A stretch of 52,910 nucleotides of DNA from Bacillota bacterium (GCA_021769295.1 JAETTD010000017.1:1-52910), one strand, 5' to 3'; positions 25,218 through 34,198 are shown, numbered from the stretch's first letter. Numbers and translations: made by a program. The notes: generated by a model not told the origin, from the sequence alone.

Positions 25218-26045
25218 ATGAAAAGAAGGTTATACACAGCTTTAGCTTTAATTATATCAACGCTTTTAATTACAGGGTGCGGTCAGGATAATCAAGTTAC
25301 CGGCACCACCCGCAGCATCATATCCGGCGAAATATTTTCAACAAATCAGCATTTGACTGAGAATGCCTCCGATAAGCTTTTGGCCGCAGCTTCGTCACCT
25401 GCAGGCTCCGCTTCAGGTACAGCCAGTGCAAGCACCGATAAAACCATGACGGGACTTCCCGATGTCATAGACACCATAAGCCGGGATAACGGCGGCAGGC
25501 TGGTACTTGTCAACAAACTTCATGCCGTTTCTCCGGACTATTATCCTACGGATATGGTTCCCGTGGACGGCTCCTTATCGACCAATCAGGGTCTCTACTT
25601 CAAAAGAGAAGCCTATGACGCATATCTCAAGATGTTAGGCGATGCCAAGGAGGCAGGCCTGAGTTTTTGCATATGCTCAACTTACCGTTCTTATGAGCTT
25701 CAGAAAACCTTATACAATAATTCTCTTGCAAGAAACGGCGCAGCTTACACTTATACATATTCGGCTTACCCGGGCAGGAGCGAGCACCATACCGGCTGGG
25801 CAGTTGACATAACTTCCGCCTCTATGGGCTATGGTCTCAGCCAAAATTTTATCGACTATCCCGAGGGCTTATGGATTAACAATAATTGCAGCGAATACGG
25901 ATTTATAATACGTTACCCAAAAGGAAAAACCCACATAACGGGATATGCTTACGAGCCTTGGCATCTCCGCTATGTAGGTATTGATGCAGCAAAAGAAATT
26001 ACGGCAAGGGGAATAACCCTTGAAGAATATTTGGGTGAGGCGTAA
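25218..26045 (+). CDS. VanY/M15B-type D-Ala-D-Ala carboxypeptidase lipoprotein
   Basis: The 275-residue lipoprotein (lipobox LITGC near residue 21) has a Ser/Ala/Gly-rich linker (45-75), then an M15B metallopeptidase domain. Zinc-binding and catalytic motifs are SEHHTGWAVDI and EPWHLRYVG; ICSTYRSYELQKTLYN is also typical. It likely trims peptidoglycan stem peptides on the outer face of the membrane. No vancomycin cluster genes are nearby, so this is ordinary wall metabolism. Monocistronic. Confidence 0.9.
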   Translation: MKRRLYTALALIISTLLITGCGQDNQVTGTTRSIISGEIFSTNQHLTENASDKLLAAASSPAGSASGTASASTDKTMTGLPDVIDTISRDNGGRLVLVNKLHAVSPDYYPTDMVPVDGSLSTNQGLYFKREAYDAYLKMLGDAKEAGLSFCICSTYRSYELQKTLYNNSLARNGAAYTYTYSAYPGRSEHHTGWAVDITSASMGYGLSQNFIDYPEGLWINNNCSEYGFIIRYPKGKTHITGYAYEPWHLRYVGIDAAKEITARGITLEEYLGEA

Positions 26046-26095
26046 GGGCTGTCGATTGTCTTCGACCGGCCGATGTATATACTCCCACTTGCGGT

Positions 26096-26275
26096 GCGGT
26101 ATACATATTTTGAGTTTTGGTATACTTTGTACCCAATTTTTGCTCATGTGTATACCACCGGTATACCTTTTCGGCGTTTTCGTATACTTTGTACCCAGGT
26201 CCGGCTCGAGAGGTATACTCATACTCAAACGCAACCTCAAGGCCGCACCCTTAACGGCGGTCCTCACGCACAAGA
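26096..26275 (+). repeat. GTATAC repeat family, copy B
   Basis: The core is collinear with copies A, C and D without gaps: CGGTATACATATTTTGAG, the palindrome GTATACC-ACC-GGTATAC, two GTATACTTTGTACCC copies. The right end CTCACGCACAAGAAGCGG abuts the terminator stem at 26276. It lies between two convergent genes (stops at 26045 and 26310). Confidence 0.85.
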
Positions 26276-26304
26276 AGCGGCTGCAAACCATGTTTGCAGC
26301 CGCT
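26276..26304. terminator. Terminator hairpin of the amidohydrolase operon
   Basis: AGCGGCTGCAAAC (26276-26288), 3-nt loop, GTTTGCAGCCGCT (26292-26304): a perfect 13-pair stem 5 bp from the minus-strand stop. The T-tract on the minus side is weak (TTCTTG). Confidence 0.7.
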
Positions 26305-26309
26305 CCCTA

Positions 26310-27053
26310 TTATAAATTAAACAGCGTCATACCGTTTGTGCAGAAAATGTCTTTCTTCTCATCCTCCGTAAAAAAGCCGAGTTCAATTCTGCGGCATTCC
26401 AAATCAACCTCAAAGAACGGATAATTACTGCAGAATACAACTTTTCCCGGGGACACGTTTCTGTATATATCCACAAGCCAATCGGCAGCAACTGCGCCGT
26501 TGGTTCCCAGATAAAGGTTAGGCGTCTTTCCCATGAAATGCTTCACGTCGGTAAGGGTATATCCGCTCAGGTCCATTTGTCCTGCGTTAAGCATCAGAAA
26601 TTTTACGCCGGGATACTCGGCTGCAATATCGGCAACCTGAGCCACATGAGATGCCCATACATATCCTGCTTCAATAATCACAGGTTTGTTTTCTTTCTGT
26701 GCAAAATCAAGAACGGGTTTTACAACGTCCCTGTTTATCTGAAAAGTTTCCTCCCAGGGATTCAGGTAAACAGCGACAAATTTGGGATTTTTAAACCTTT
26801 CCGAAAGCTCCCTGTGAGTTTGTTTTTCATCCCATGGATTTATTCGGACAGCTCCAAAAAATCTGTCGTCATCTTCATTCAATATCTTCTCAATATAATC
26901 GTTGGCATCGGATATATTATACGAGAGAGGCTTTTCAGCCGCTATCAATGCCTTTGATATGCCGTTTTGCTTCATCTCCCGCAGGTAATCCTCAATCATA
27001 AATGAGGTTCCTTTATATGAAGGTCCCACTTTGGCACATGCGTCAAATCTCAT
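26310..27053 (-). CDS. Amidohydrolase_2-like protein that lacks the metal ligands
   Basis: The 247 residues align in layout with the upstream 253-residue amidohydrolase and share its TIM-barrel pattern, but every metal-binding position is changed. The N-terminal DAHAHMD becomes DACAKVG, the FHCSDE strand becomes IEAGYVW, LAHMGGF becomes LNAGQMD, and GTDLPTDNP becomes CSNYPFFEV. The frame is intact and it has GGAGG before the ATG, so it is probably a non-catalytic partner, not a decaying gene. It overlaps its paralogue by 11 bp. Confidence 0.72.
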   Translation of the reverse strand: MRFDACAKVGPSYKGTSFMIEDYLREMKQNGISKALIAAEKPLSYNISDANDYIEKILNEDDDRFFGAVRINPWDEKQTHRELSERFKNPKFVAVYLNPWEETFQINRDVVKPVLDFAQKENKPVIIEAGYVWASHVAQVADIAAEYPGVKFLMLNAGQMDLSGYTLTDVKHFMGKTPNLYLGTNGAVAADWLVDIYRNVSPGKVVFCSNYPFFEVDLECRRIELGFFTEDEKKDIFCTNGMTLFNL

Positions 27054-27804
27054 ATTTCACATCCTCCAAATCTATCTTAAGTAACTTGGCCGCATTTCTA
27101 AAAAATATATTTTCTTCATCCTCTTTGCTCAGCCCTGCCATTTTAACCTTTTCAATTTCGAAGATAGGGTTATCGGTAGGCAAATCGGTTCCGAACAAAA
27201 CCTTCTCAGAGCCAATTACTTCTACTGCATGTTTTATTGACGATGCAAAAGGCATTTCGCACATGTCTACATAAACATTTTTATATTTTCTTGCAGTATT
27301 TATGGCATCTTCCCTGTGATAAAAGCCACCCATATGGGCCAAAATTATCTTCGCATCGGGGCAAGCCTCTGCGGCTTCTGCAATCTGCAGAGGAAGCGTC
27401 AGACATTCATCAGAGCAGTGGAACAAAACGGGTATATCGTATTCCACAGCCTTTCTCAATATTTTGAGGGTAGGCTCGGTAAAAGGATGCATGGCGTAGG
27501 AAGTAGAATGAAACTTAATTCCCTTGAAACCGTATTTCTTTACGGCAACATCCACTGCTTCTTCCGTCTGTTCTACAAATCTCGGATTCATTCTGAGAAA
27601 AGGAATGAACCTTCCGGGATATTGATTGCAGTGGTTATAAAGCTGTTCCATGGCTGCCATGTTGGGGCCCGGATAATTTACATATGTACTTACAACCGCC
27701 ATATCAATATTTGCCATATCCAAATATTTGATTACTTTTTCAGGCGGATCGTTCCACCCTCTGGCAAGGAAAACATCCATATGTGCATGAGCATCAATTA
27801 TCAT
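27043..27804 (-). CDS. Amidohydrolase_2 family metal-dependent hydrolase
   Basis: The 253-residue TIM-barrel enzyme has the full ligand pattern: DAHAHMD at the N-terminus (HxH), VLFHCSDE, ILAHMGGF and the acidic GTDLPTDNP. Relatives include hydrolases of cyclic and aromatic acids and decarboxylases of the ACMSD type. The substrate is not evident. It sits 20 bp after the AtoE-like transporter gene and overlaps the ligand-less paralogue. Confidence 0.82.
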   Translation of the reverse strand: MIIDAHAHMDVFLARGWNDPPEKVIKYLDMANIDMAVVSTYVNYPGPNMAAMEQLYNHCNQYPGRFIPFLRMNPRFVEQTEEAVDVAVKKYGFKGIKFHSTSYAMHPFTEPTLKILRKAVEYDIPVLFHCSDECLTLPLQIAEAAEACPDAKIILAHMGGFYHREDAINTARKYKNVYVDMCEMPFASSIKHAVEVIGSEKVLFGTDLPTDNPIFEIEKVKMAGLSKEDEENIFFRNAAKLLKIDLEDVKYEI

Positions 27805-27824
27805 TTAATCACCTCTTTTTAACT

Positions 27825-29150
27825 TTACAGAATCATCAGCAATCCGCCTACAACCACTCCCATGCCTATTGCAACGGTAGCGCAGTAGCCCATTACATCT
27901 TTGATTTCCAGTTTTGCAACCGCAAGCACCGGAATAGCCCAGAACGGCTGGAGCAAGTTGGTCCATACATCGCCCCATGCAAGTGACATGGCAACTTTGG
28001 CAGGCTCTACTCCCAGTTCCAGACCGGCTGCCACCATGATAGGTCCCTGAACAGCCCATTGTGAGCCGCCGCCCGGTATCATAAAGTTAATCAGGCCGGC
28101 AGACAGGAATGTAAACAGCGGGAAGGTCTCTGCCGTCGACATTTCGATAAATCCGTTGGCAATCATGTCGGTTATTCCGGCAGATTTCATCATTCCCATG
28201 ATGCTTGCATAAATAGGGAACTGAAGCGCAATGCCGGCACAGCTTATCATGGATTCCTTAACCGCATCGGAATATTTTTTAGGAGTTCCGTATACGAGCA
28301 TTCCCAGTATGAAGAACAAGATGATTACTGTTTCGATGTTTAAGTTGGCTCCGTTGTTGATAACATACTTAACAAAGTACAGAAGTCCTATAGCCACTAC
28401 AAGTCCGGTGAGAATTTTGCTACTGTTGAGCTTCTCGCTGAAAGTCATATCTTTTCTGTCTTTCTTAATTTCGACGATTTCTTTTTCTTCGAAAAGAGCA
28501 GGGTCTGCTTCTATGATAAGATCCGTAGTTTTCGGCGCCATCGCTGCATACATTGCAATGCAAACGGCAAAAGAGCAAACCGTTATGATAATGTTCCATG
28601 AGCTGAACAAAGTTTGGCTCAACGGAATAACTCCGATTTCTGCTTCTAAGAAATGTCCTTCGGTAGCCACAAGAAGCGGAATACCTGACGACAATCCGAG
28701 CAAAGTGTTGTTTGCGCCGTAGGCTACGGCAACCAACAGAGGAAAGTGCATTCCCCGCTTAACGTGCGCAATCTCTTTGGCGATTATTGCTCCGCCGATA
28801 AGTCCGAGACCCCAGTTAAAGTAGCATAATGCGAAAGTGCAAGCATAGAGCAGGATGATTGCCTGCACATTGTTATTGGGGATTCTCGCTATGGTTCTTA
28901 ATCCTCTCTTTACAATGTTTGAGCTTGCCAGCGCATGGCCCGTGAACATTACCATTATCATCTGCAAGGTAAACGGAAGCATGCTGAAAAAGCCTGTTGC
29001 CCAGTGGTCCAGCATCTGACCGAAAGACTGTCCCCCTACAATCATTCCCACGGCAAATATTACTACAGCAAAGCATAACGCAACTGTAAACGCATCAGGC
29101 AAATATTTTTTTACTAAGTTTACAAAGAACTGTGTTATCTTTCTAATCAT
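27825..29150 (-). CDS. AtoE-like short-chain fatty acid transporter
   Basis: The 441-residue protein has about 11-12 membrane segments and matches the AtoE/TIGR00366 family: KYLPDAFTVALCFAVVIF near the start, GHALASSNIVKRGLRTIARI, and IPGGGSQWAVQGPIMVAAG near the C-terminus. It probably imports a short-chain or substituted carboxylate. The start at 29150 (MIRKI) follows GAGAGGAGA; an ATG 18 nt upstream is less well placed. It lies 61 bp after madM. Confidence 0.88.
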   Translation of the reverse strand: MIRKITQFFVNLVKKYLPDAFTVALCFAVVIFAVGMIVGGQSFGQMLDHWATGFFSMLPFTLQMIMVMFTGHALASSNIVKRGLRTIARIPNNNVQAIILLYACTFALCYFNWGLGLIGGAIIAKEIAHVKRGMHFPLLVAVAYGANNTLLGLSSGIPLLVATEGHFLEAEIGVIPLSQTLFSSWNIIITVCSFAVCIAMYAAMAPKTTDLIIEADPALFEEKEIVEIKKDRKDMTFSEKLNSSKILTGLVVAIGLLYFVKYVINNGANLNIETVIILFFILGMLVYGTPKKYSDAVKESMISCAGIALQFPIYASIMGMMKSAGITDMIANGFIEMSTAETFPLFTFLSAGLINFMIPGGGSQWAVQGPIMVAAGLELGVEPAKVAMSLAWGDVWTNLLQPFWAIPVLAVAKLEIKDVMGYCATVAIGMGVVVGGLLMIL

Positions 29151-29211
29151 ACGAATATCTCCTCTCATGGATTATTTAATCAGATTTTCCAAACCCCTTT
29201 TTATATTGTAA

Positions 29212-29982
29212 TTACAATACGAGCTTAACCAATGCGTAAAGAACGGTCGGACATACAAGACATCCAAGCCCCGTAAAAAAGGTGGCTGTCATTGCTCCAT
29301 ATGGCACAAGCTTCGGGTCTGCTGCCGCAAGACCTGCCGCAGTCCCGCTGGTCGTACCCATTAACCCACCGTATACCATGGCGGCCTTTGGATTATCAAG
29401 ACCTATTCTTTTTGCTACTATCGGAGTGATAATCATTACGGCAATGGATTTTACAACCCCTGCGGCAATGGATATGGCAATCGCCTGAGAGCTTACCTTT
29501 AAGGCGGTTCCCGTAACCGGCCCTACTACAAAGGTTACCGTTCCCGCTCCTATTACGGTCACACTTTCAGCATCCGTATAGCCGAAGGCTAAGGCAATAA
29601 CCGCTCCGCAAACAAAAGATATAATCACGCCCATAAACAGGGCCTTTACTCCCGCAATTCCGCATTTGGCAATTTCTTTTAAATCTGCTCCGAAGGCGGT
29701 GGAAACTATGGCAAAATCTCTCATCATTGAGCCGCCCATTACGCCGACTCCCGTAAACATGGCTATATCCGCCACGCCTTTCGTTCCTCCTGTAAAAATT
29801 CCTGCAACATATGCGGCAGCAAGTCCAAGCAAAACCGCAAGAGCAGAGGCGTGTAACCGCCCTTTAAAAGCCTTTTTCGATAAAAAGTCTGATATCAACA
29901 TGATTGCAACCACAAATATGATAGTGGTTGAAATGCTGTTACTTGCTAAAAATGCGCTGATTTTTTCTGTTATTGTACTCAT
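29212..29982 (-). CDS. madM: Malonate-type transporter subunit MadM
   Basis: The 256-residue membrane protein has the MadM pattern: GVMGGSMMRDFAIVSTAFGA, TVTFVVGPVTGTALKVSSQA and GLMGTTSGTAAGLAAADPKL. With MadL it forms a sodium-dependent malonate carrier in malonate-degrading bacteria. No malonate decarboxylase genes (mdcACDE) are in the window, so another dicarboxylate or acyl acid may be the substrate. Its start overlaps the madL stop by 4 bp. Confidence 0.85.
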   Translation of the reverse strand: MSTITEKISAFLASNSISTTIIFVVAIMLISDFLSKKAFKGRLHASALAVLLGLAAAYVAGIFTGGTKGVADIAMFTGVGVMGGSMMRDFAIVSTAFGADLKEIAKCGIAGVKALFMGVIISFVCGAVIALAFGYTDAESVTVIGAGTVTFVVGPVTGTALKVSSQAIAISIAAGVVKSIAVMIITPIVAKRIGLDNPKAAMVYGGLMGTTSGTAAGLAAADPKLVPYGAMTATFFTGLGCLVCPTVLYALVKLVL

Positions 29983-30338
29983 TCATTCACGCTCCCCTTT
30001 CTGCAAAAAACCGGCACAAGCATCAGCCCTATAAGACATGCTGCTACTCCCGCCAAAATTGCAATCATCCCTTGGGATATTGCCTGTACGACATTCTGAG
30101 ATGCCGTCATGGCAACAACAACGGGTATATACATCTTATTGCAGAAGTTGATTCCGGCTTCTGATGATTTTCCAAGCTTGCCCTTCTTTTTCATGGCGTT
30201 TGTAAGCAATATTAAAAATAACATCGAAAAGCCAACTCCGCCTACATTTGTATCTAAACCTGCCAATACGCCAAGCAATTCTCCGAGACCCTGTCCCAAA
30301 ATGACGCACAGCGATACTGTTCCAACTCCGTATATCAT
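29979..30338 (-). CDS. madL: Malonate-type transporter subunit MadL
   Basis: The 119-residue small membrane subunit has four hydrophobic segments and matches MadL: MIYGVGTVSLCVILGQGLGE, LDTNVGGVGFSMLFL and SQGMIAILAGVAACLIG. It overlaps madM by 4 bp, the arrangement expected for this two-part transporter, and follows the M20 gene by 14 bp. Confidence 0.85.
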   Translation of the reverse strand: MIYGVGTVSLCVILGQGLGELLGVLAGLDTNVGGVGFSMLFLILLTNAMKKKGKLGKSSEAGINFCNKMYIPVVVAMTASQNVVQAISQGMIAILAGVAACLIGLMLVPVFCRKGSVNE

Positions 30339-30352
30339 TTATTTTCCTCCTG

Positions 30353-31498
30353 TTAAAGAGCTTTATTTATAAGAAAATGCACTAATAATTCGGTTCTGTC
30401 CGCAAGGCTTTCAATCAAGGCATATTCTTCTTTTGAATGACTGTTTTCACCGCTCACTCCCATTGCACACAGCACCGGAATCCCTGCCATTTGCAGGTAT
30501 GCGGCATCAGATGCCCCTCCTCGCTTATGTCCGCCGGGAATTCTGTGCCCTATAGCCTCAGCCGTCATCTTTATTTCTTCATAAAAAGCAAGTTCTCTTT
30601 CTGTGCATTCAAATGGCATTATCGCTTCCTGAAAATCTAAATTTGTTTCTGTTCCCTCTATGTAATTTCTGCTGCAAATATCTTCTATTCTGTTTTTTAA
30701 TTGCCGATATTGGTCGTAACTTGAAAATCTTAAATCTGCCTTAACTTTGCAGTAATCGGGAATTACATTGCTTGCCGTACCGCCCGAAATCGTATTGACG
30801 CTGACAGATATGCCTTCCTTTAAATCGGTCAGCTTTTCCATTTCACATATCTTTCTGCAAGCTTCTATTATCGCATTTTTTCCTTTTTCAAACGCATTGC
30901 CCGGGTGGCTTCGCACGCCCTTTACCTCAATCTCTGCAATGGCGGTTCCTTTTCGGCCCACACACACGTCGTTGTTCATAAACCCCGTTTCCATGTTGAA
31001 AGCCAAAGCCCCTCCTTTTGCTTCATCAGTAATGAGCTGTGCCGCTGAGCTCTCCGCATGTCCGATTTCTTCGTCACCTACAAATATGATTTTAAGGGGA
31101 ACATCCTTATTCAGCTCTTTTAAAATTCTCGAAACAAACAGAGCAATTATTATGCCGCCTTTCATGTCAAGTGCTCCCGGCCCGTGCAGCTTTTCTCCTT
31201 CGGTCATCTCTACAGAGCTCCATTCTTCACATTTGAAGACCGTATCATAATGTCCCGAGAAGATTACCGGCCTGCTGTTCTTAGCGCAGTCTCGAACTCC
31301 TATCAGTGCTAAAGGTTTATCCTCTCCTGTTTCTTTGAGTTCACAGTTAAAGCCCTCTTCTTCAAAAAGCGCCTTAAGATATTCTGCCGCACCGTCCATT
31401 CTGTTTTTTTCTATGGCTGAGCCGTACTTCTCTATAAGAGAAATCCATTTTTGCAGCATCTCGCCTTTATGTTTATTTATCAACTGATTCACATTCAT
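30353..31498 (-). CDS. M20-family metallopeptidase (CPG2/ArgE-like)
   Basis: The 381-residue zinc hydrolase removes acyl or aminoacyl groups from small substrates. Ligand motifs are FSGHYDTVF (His, with Asp), GALDMKGG (bridging Asp), GDEEIGH (catalytic and ligand Glu), NMETGF and the late His in GENSHSKEEY. The inserted dimerisation domain lies around 180-290. First gene of the six-gene operon opposite the LysR gene. I chose the internal ATG at 31498 because GGAG lies 7 nt before it. Confidence 0.88.
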   Translation of the reverse strand: MNVNQLINKHKGEMLQKWISLIEKYGSAIEKNRMDGAAEYLKALFEEEGFNCELKETGEDKPLALIGVRDCAKNSRPVIFSGHYDTVFKCEEWSSVEMTEGEKLHGPGALDMKGGIIIALFVSRILKELNKDVPLKIIFVGDEEIGHAESSAAQLITDEAKGGALAFNMETGFMNNDVCVGRKGTAIAEIEVKGVRSHPGNAFEKGKNAIIEACRKICEMEKLTDLKEGISVSVNTISGGTASNVIPDYCKVKADLRFSSYDQYRQLKNRIEDICSRNYIEGTETNLDFQEAIMPFECTERELAFYEEIKMTAEAIGHRIPGGHKRGGASDAAYLQMAGIPVLCAMGVSGENSHSKEEYALIESLADRTELLVHFLINKAL

Positions 31499-31545
31499 TT
31501 TTGTCTCCGTCACTATCATCTTTTCTTGTTTTTTTCATTTTAGCA

Positions 31546-31575
31546 TTGACAATAAAAAAACATCCACTATATAAT
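31546..31575 (+). promoter_or_regulatory. Promoter of the LysR regulator gene
   Basis: TTGACA (31546-31551), 18-nt spacer, TATAAT (31570-31575): near-consensus sigma-A promoter in the 121-bp divergent gap. Confidence 0.75.
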
Positions 31576-31587
31576 AAGCAATAAACT

Positions 31588-31605
31588 TATAACATGAATG
31601 TTATA
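31588..31605. promoter_or_regulatory. Palindromic operator candidate for the LysR regulator
   Basis: TATAACATGAATGTTATA is a perfect 8-bp inverted repeat with a 2-bp centre, and includes the T-N11-A spacing typical of LysR sites. It lies just downstream of the -10 box, so binding would repress the lysR gene and could activate the divergent operon. Confidence 0.6.
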
Positions 31606-31619
31606 TATAGGAGGTCGTC

Positions 31620-32525
31620 ATGAACTTATCTCAGCTCAGAATCTTTAAGGTCGTTGCCGAGCTGCAAAACATCTCTAAAGCATCGGAAGCCTTATACATT
31701 GCCCAACCCTCCATAAGCCGCACAATATCTTCCCTCGAAAAGGAACTGAACGTGGCGCTGTTTGAAAGGAGGGGGCGAAATATATATTTGAATAACAACG
31801 GTATGATTCTATTGAAATACACCAATGAAATTCTAAGTTCTTTTGACCGTCTTAAATTTGAATTAAACGAAGCCAGCTTTGACTCTCTTTCCGAGATGCC
31901 TATAAACTTCTATGCTGCGTCCCGTGTAATACCGCATCTGGCCAGAGAGCTTCACAAGCAATATCCCAACATAAAATTTCAGCTCTACAGACAGCCTGCC
32001 AATCAGTTTGAACAGGGCAACAGAGGACGCATGGCGATATATGCCGATACAAAAGAAAGTTCTTCGGAAAACACCACTCTTTTGCTGAAAGAAAAAATCA
32101 TGGCGGTCATTCCGACTTCCAATCCTCTGTCCAAAAAGAAGAGCATATCTCTTTCGGATCTTAAAAATCAAAAACTGCTCTGCGCCACTAAGGACATAAG
32201 TATAAGAATGAACATGGATTATTATTTTAAACGTGCAGATATAAAACCCGATATAAGTATAGAATGCGCCGACCCTTCGGCTGTGCTGGACCTGATTTTA
32301 TCGGGAATTGAAATTTCTTTCGTTCCGCAATATTCATGGGGAAAAATCAGTCTACCCGACAATCTGGTTATGAGAAATATTTCGGAGCCCGAATGTGTAA
32401 GGTATCTGTATTTGACATGGGGACACGGCAAACGTGAAAAGCCGTCCAATGTCTCTCGTATGGAATCCATTCTGATTGATTTTTTCGACGAGATAAAATC
32501 GCATAATAACGATTTATATGATTGA
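31620..32525 (+). CDS. LysR-family transcriptional regulator
   Basis: The 301-residue protein has an N-terminal winged helix-turn-helix (ELQNISKASEALYIAQPSIS, then SSLEKELNVALFERRGRNI) and a C-terminal effector-binding domain. It is divergent from the M20-madLM-atoE-amidohydrolase operon with 121 bp between them, and its likely operator lies in that gap, so it probably controls that operon in response to the transported substrate. GGAGG precedes the ATG. Confidence 0.92.
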   Translation: MNLSQLRIFKVVAELQNISKASEALYIAQPSISRTISSLEKELNVALFERRGRNIYLNNNGMILLKYTNEILSSFDRLKFELNEASFDSLSEMPINFYAASRVIPHLARELHKQYPNIKFQLYRQPANQFEQGNRGRMAIYADTKESSSENTTLLLKEKIMAVIPTSNPLSKKKSISLSDLKNQKLLCATKDISIRMNMDYYFKRADIKPDISIECADPSAVLDLILSGIEISFVPQYSWGKISLPDNLVMRNISEPECVRYLYLTWGHGKREKPSNVSRMESILIDFFDEIKSHNNDLYD

Positions 32526-32547
32526 GATGAGGGGTGAGGTTGAGGTT

Positions 32548-32752
32548 CGCGGTATACATATTTTGAGTTTTGGTATACTTTGTACCCGTTTTTTGCTCAT
32601 GTGTATACCGCCGGTATACCTTTGCGGCATTTTCGTATACTTTGTACCCCGGTTTGGCTCAAAAGGTATACTCAAACTCAAACGCAAGCCCATACTCAAA
32701 CTCAAACGCAAGCTCAAAACCGCACCCCTTTGTGGCGACACTCACACATAAA
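32548..32752 (+). repeat. GTATAC repeat family, copy C
   Basis: The core matches copies A, B and D: CGGTATACATATTTTGAG, GTATACC-GCC-GGTATAC and two GTATACTTTGTACCC-like boxes. To its right a short direct duplication (ACTCAAACTCAAACGCAAGC, twice) is specific to this copy. The right end CTCACACATAAAAAAACAGC runs into the terminator stem. It lies between convergent genes ending at 32525 and 32800. Confidence 0.85.
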
Positions 32753-32784
32753 AAAACAGCTACAGTTTTACCTGTAGCTGTTTT
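32753..32784. terminator. Bidirectional terminator between the LysR and thiolase genes
   Basis: AAAACAGCTACAG (32753-32765) pairs perfectly with CTGTAGCTGTTTT (32772-32784), loop of 6 nt, with A/T flanks on both sides serving the two convergent genes. Confidence 0.85.
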
Positions 32785-32799
32785 GGGTTTTAAATTTGA

Positions 32800-33978
32800 T
32801 TATCTCTCTACGATGAGTGCAGTTCCCATACCGCCGCCTATGCATAATGTAGCCAGACCGTATTTTGAATCTCTCTTCATCATTTCGTAAATAAGAGTGA
32901 TAAGTATTCTGCATCCGGATGCTCCGATTGGATGTCCGATAGCGATAGCTCCACCGTTTACGTTAGTCTTTTCAGGATCTAAGTTCAGGTCTTTTCTTAC
33001 TGCCAGTGACTGTGCTGCAAATGCTTCGTTAGCTTCTACCAAGTCCATATCTTCTATGGTCAGACCTGCTTTTTCCAGTGCTTTCTTTGAAGCAGGGATA
33101 GGACCAACACCCATGATTGACGGGTCAACGCCTGCGGAAGCATAAGACTTGATTGTGCAGAGAGGCTTAATTCCCAGTTCATCAGCCTTTTCCTTTGACA
33201 TTACAACTACAGCAGCGCCTGCATCGTTGATACCTGAAGCGTTAGCAGCAGTTACGATACCGTCTTTCTTGAAAGCAGGTTTTAACTTAGCAACCTTTTC
33301 CATAGTAGTTCCGAATTTAGGGAATTCGTCAGTATCGAATACGATAGGATCACCCTTTCTCTGAGGAATTTCTACAGGAACGATTTCATCCTTGAACTTT
33401 CCGGCTTTGATTGCTGCTTCTGCTCTGTTCTGAGAAATTACTGAGAATTCATCTAACTGTTCTCTTGTAATGCCCCACTGTTCTGCAACGTTTTCAGCAG
33501 TGATACCCATGTGGTATCCGTTGAATGCGTCCCAAAGACCGTCATTTACCATCATATCAACAGCCTGAACGTTATTCATTCTTGCTCCCCATCTTGCTGA
33601 AGGCATTGCATATGCTGTAGCTGACATGTTTTCTGCTCCGCCTGCAACGATGATGTCTGCATCGCCGGCTTTAATAATCTGAGCAGCCAGTTCAACGGCT
33701 CTGAGTCCGGAACCGCAAACCTTGTTAATTGTCATAGCAGGAGTTTCGATAGGAAGACCTGCATCCAATGTCATCTGTCTTGCTACGTTCTGTCCCAATG
33801 CGCCCTGAAGTACAGCTCCCATTATAACTTCATCAACCAGTTCAGGTTTGATTCCTGCTCTCTCTACAGCGCCCTTAATAGCGATTGCGCCGAGCTTTCT
33901 TGTAGGGATTCCTTTTAATGAACCGCCGAAGCTTCCTATAGGTGTTCTTGCTGCACTTACGATAACAACTTCTCTCAT
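32800..33978 (-). CDS. thlA: Acetyl-CoA C-acetyltransferase (thiolase)
   Basis: The enzyme condenses two acetyl-CoA to acetoacetyl-CoA, the entry to butyrate-type fermentation, or runs in reverse. The 392 residues are the standard length. The nucleophile is Cys88 in [12 protein letters not shown]; the acid/base residues are His in [10 protein letters not shown] and Cys in LCIGGGMG. The start [15 protein letters not shown] matches the family; an ATG three codons upstream is too close to AGGAGG. Monocistronic, with no other butyrate-pathway gene adjacent. The symbol thlA is by family resemblance. Confidence 0.93.
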   Translation of the reverse strand: MREVVIVSAARTPIGSFGGSLKGIPTRKLGAIAIKGAVERAGIKPELVDEVIMGAVLQGALGQNVARQMTLDAGLPIETPAMTINKVCGSGLRAVELAAQIIKAGDADIIVAGGAENMSATAYAMPSARWGARMNNVQAVDMMVNDGLWDAFNGYHMGITAENVAEQWGITREQLDEFSVISQNRAEAAIKAGKFKDEIVPVEIPQRKGDPIVFDTDEFPKFGTTMEKVAKLKPAFKKDGIVTAANASGINDAGAAVVVMSKEKADELGIKPLCTIKSYASAGVDPSIMGVGPIPASKKALEKAGLTIEDMDLVEANEAFAAQSLAVRKDLNLDPEKTNVNGGAIAIGHPIGASGCRILITLIYEMMKRDSKYGLATLCIGGGMGTALIVER

Positions 33979-34013
33979 TCTAATCATATCCTCCTTAGAT
34001 TTCTTTGTACATA

Positions 34014-34190
34014 TTAACAACCAATACATCTTGTATACAATATTATTTAAACATAACACGAGGAAAAAATCAAGACTTTTTTGATAAAAAATTAACAAAA
34101 ATTATCTATTTTTTTCAATCGTAATATAGTTATTTTACCACAATATTTTAAAGTCGCAAACCCCTTGTGCAAAAATATTAAAATTAACAA
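34014..34190 (-). promoter_or_regulatory. AT-rich thiolase upstream region with three Rex-type half-sites
   Basis: TTAACAA occurs at 34014-34020, 34092-34098 and 34184-34190, each reading TTGTTAA toward the thiolase gene. TTGTTAAnnnnTTAACAA is the known operator of the redox repressor Rex, which often controls clostridial thiolase. No full palindrome is present, so this is weak. The perfect palindrome TTGTATACAA also lies at about 34031-34040. Confidence 0.25.
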
Positions 34191-34198
34191 TCTTTTGC

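Noticed and set aside
25218-26045. VanY-like gene as part of a vancomycin resistance cluster
   Set aside because: No vanH, van ligase, vanX or two-component genes are nearby; lone VanY-like carboxypeptidases are common in clostridia.
26310-27053. Ligand-less amidohydrolase as a decaying pseudogene
   Set aside because: The frame is intact, the length is full, the ribosome binding site is good and it overlaps its partner by 11 bp; all ligand sites are altered while the fold pattern remains.
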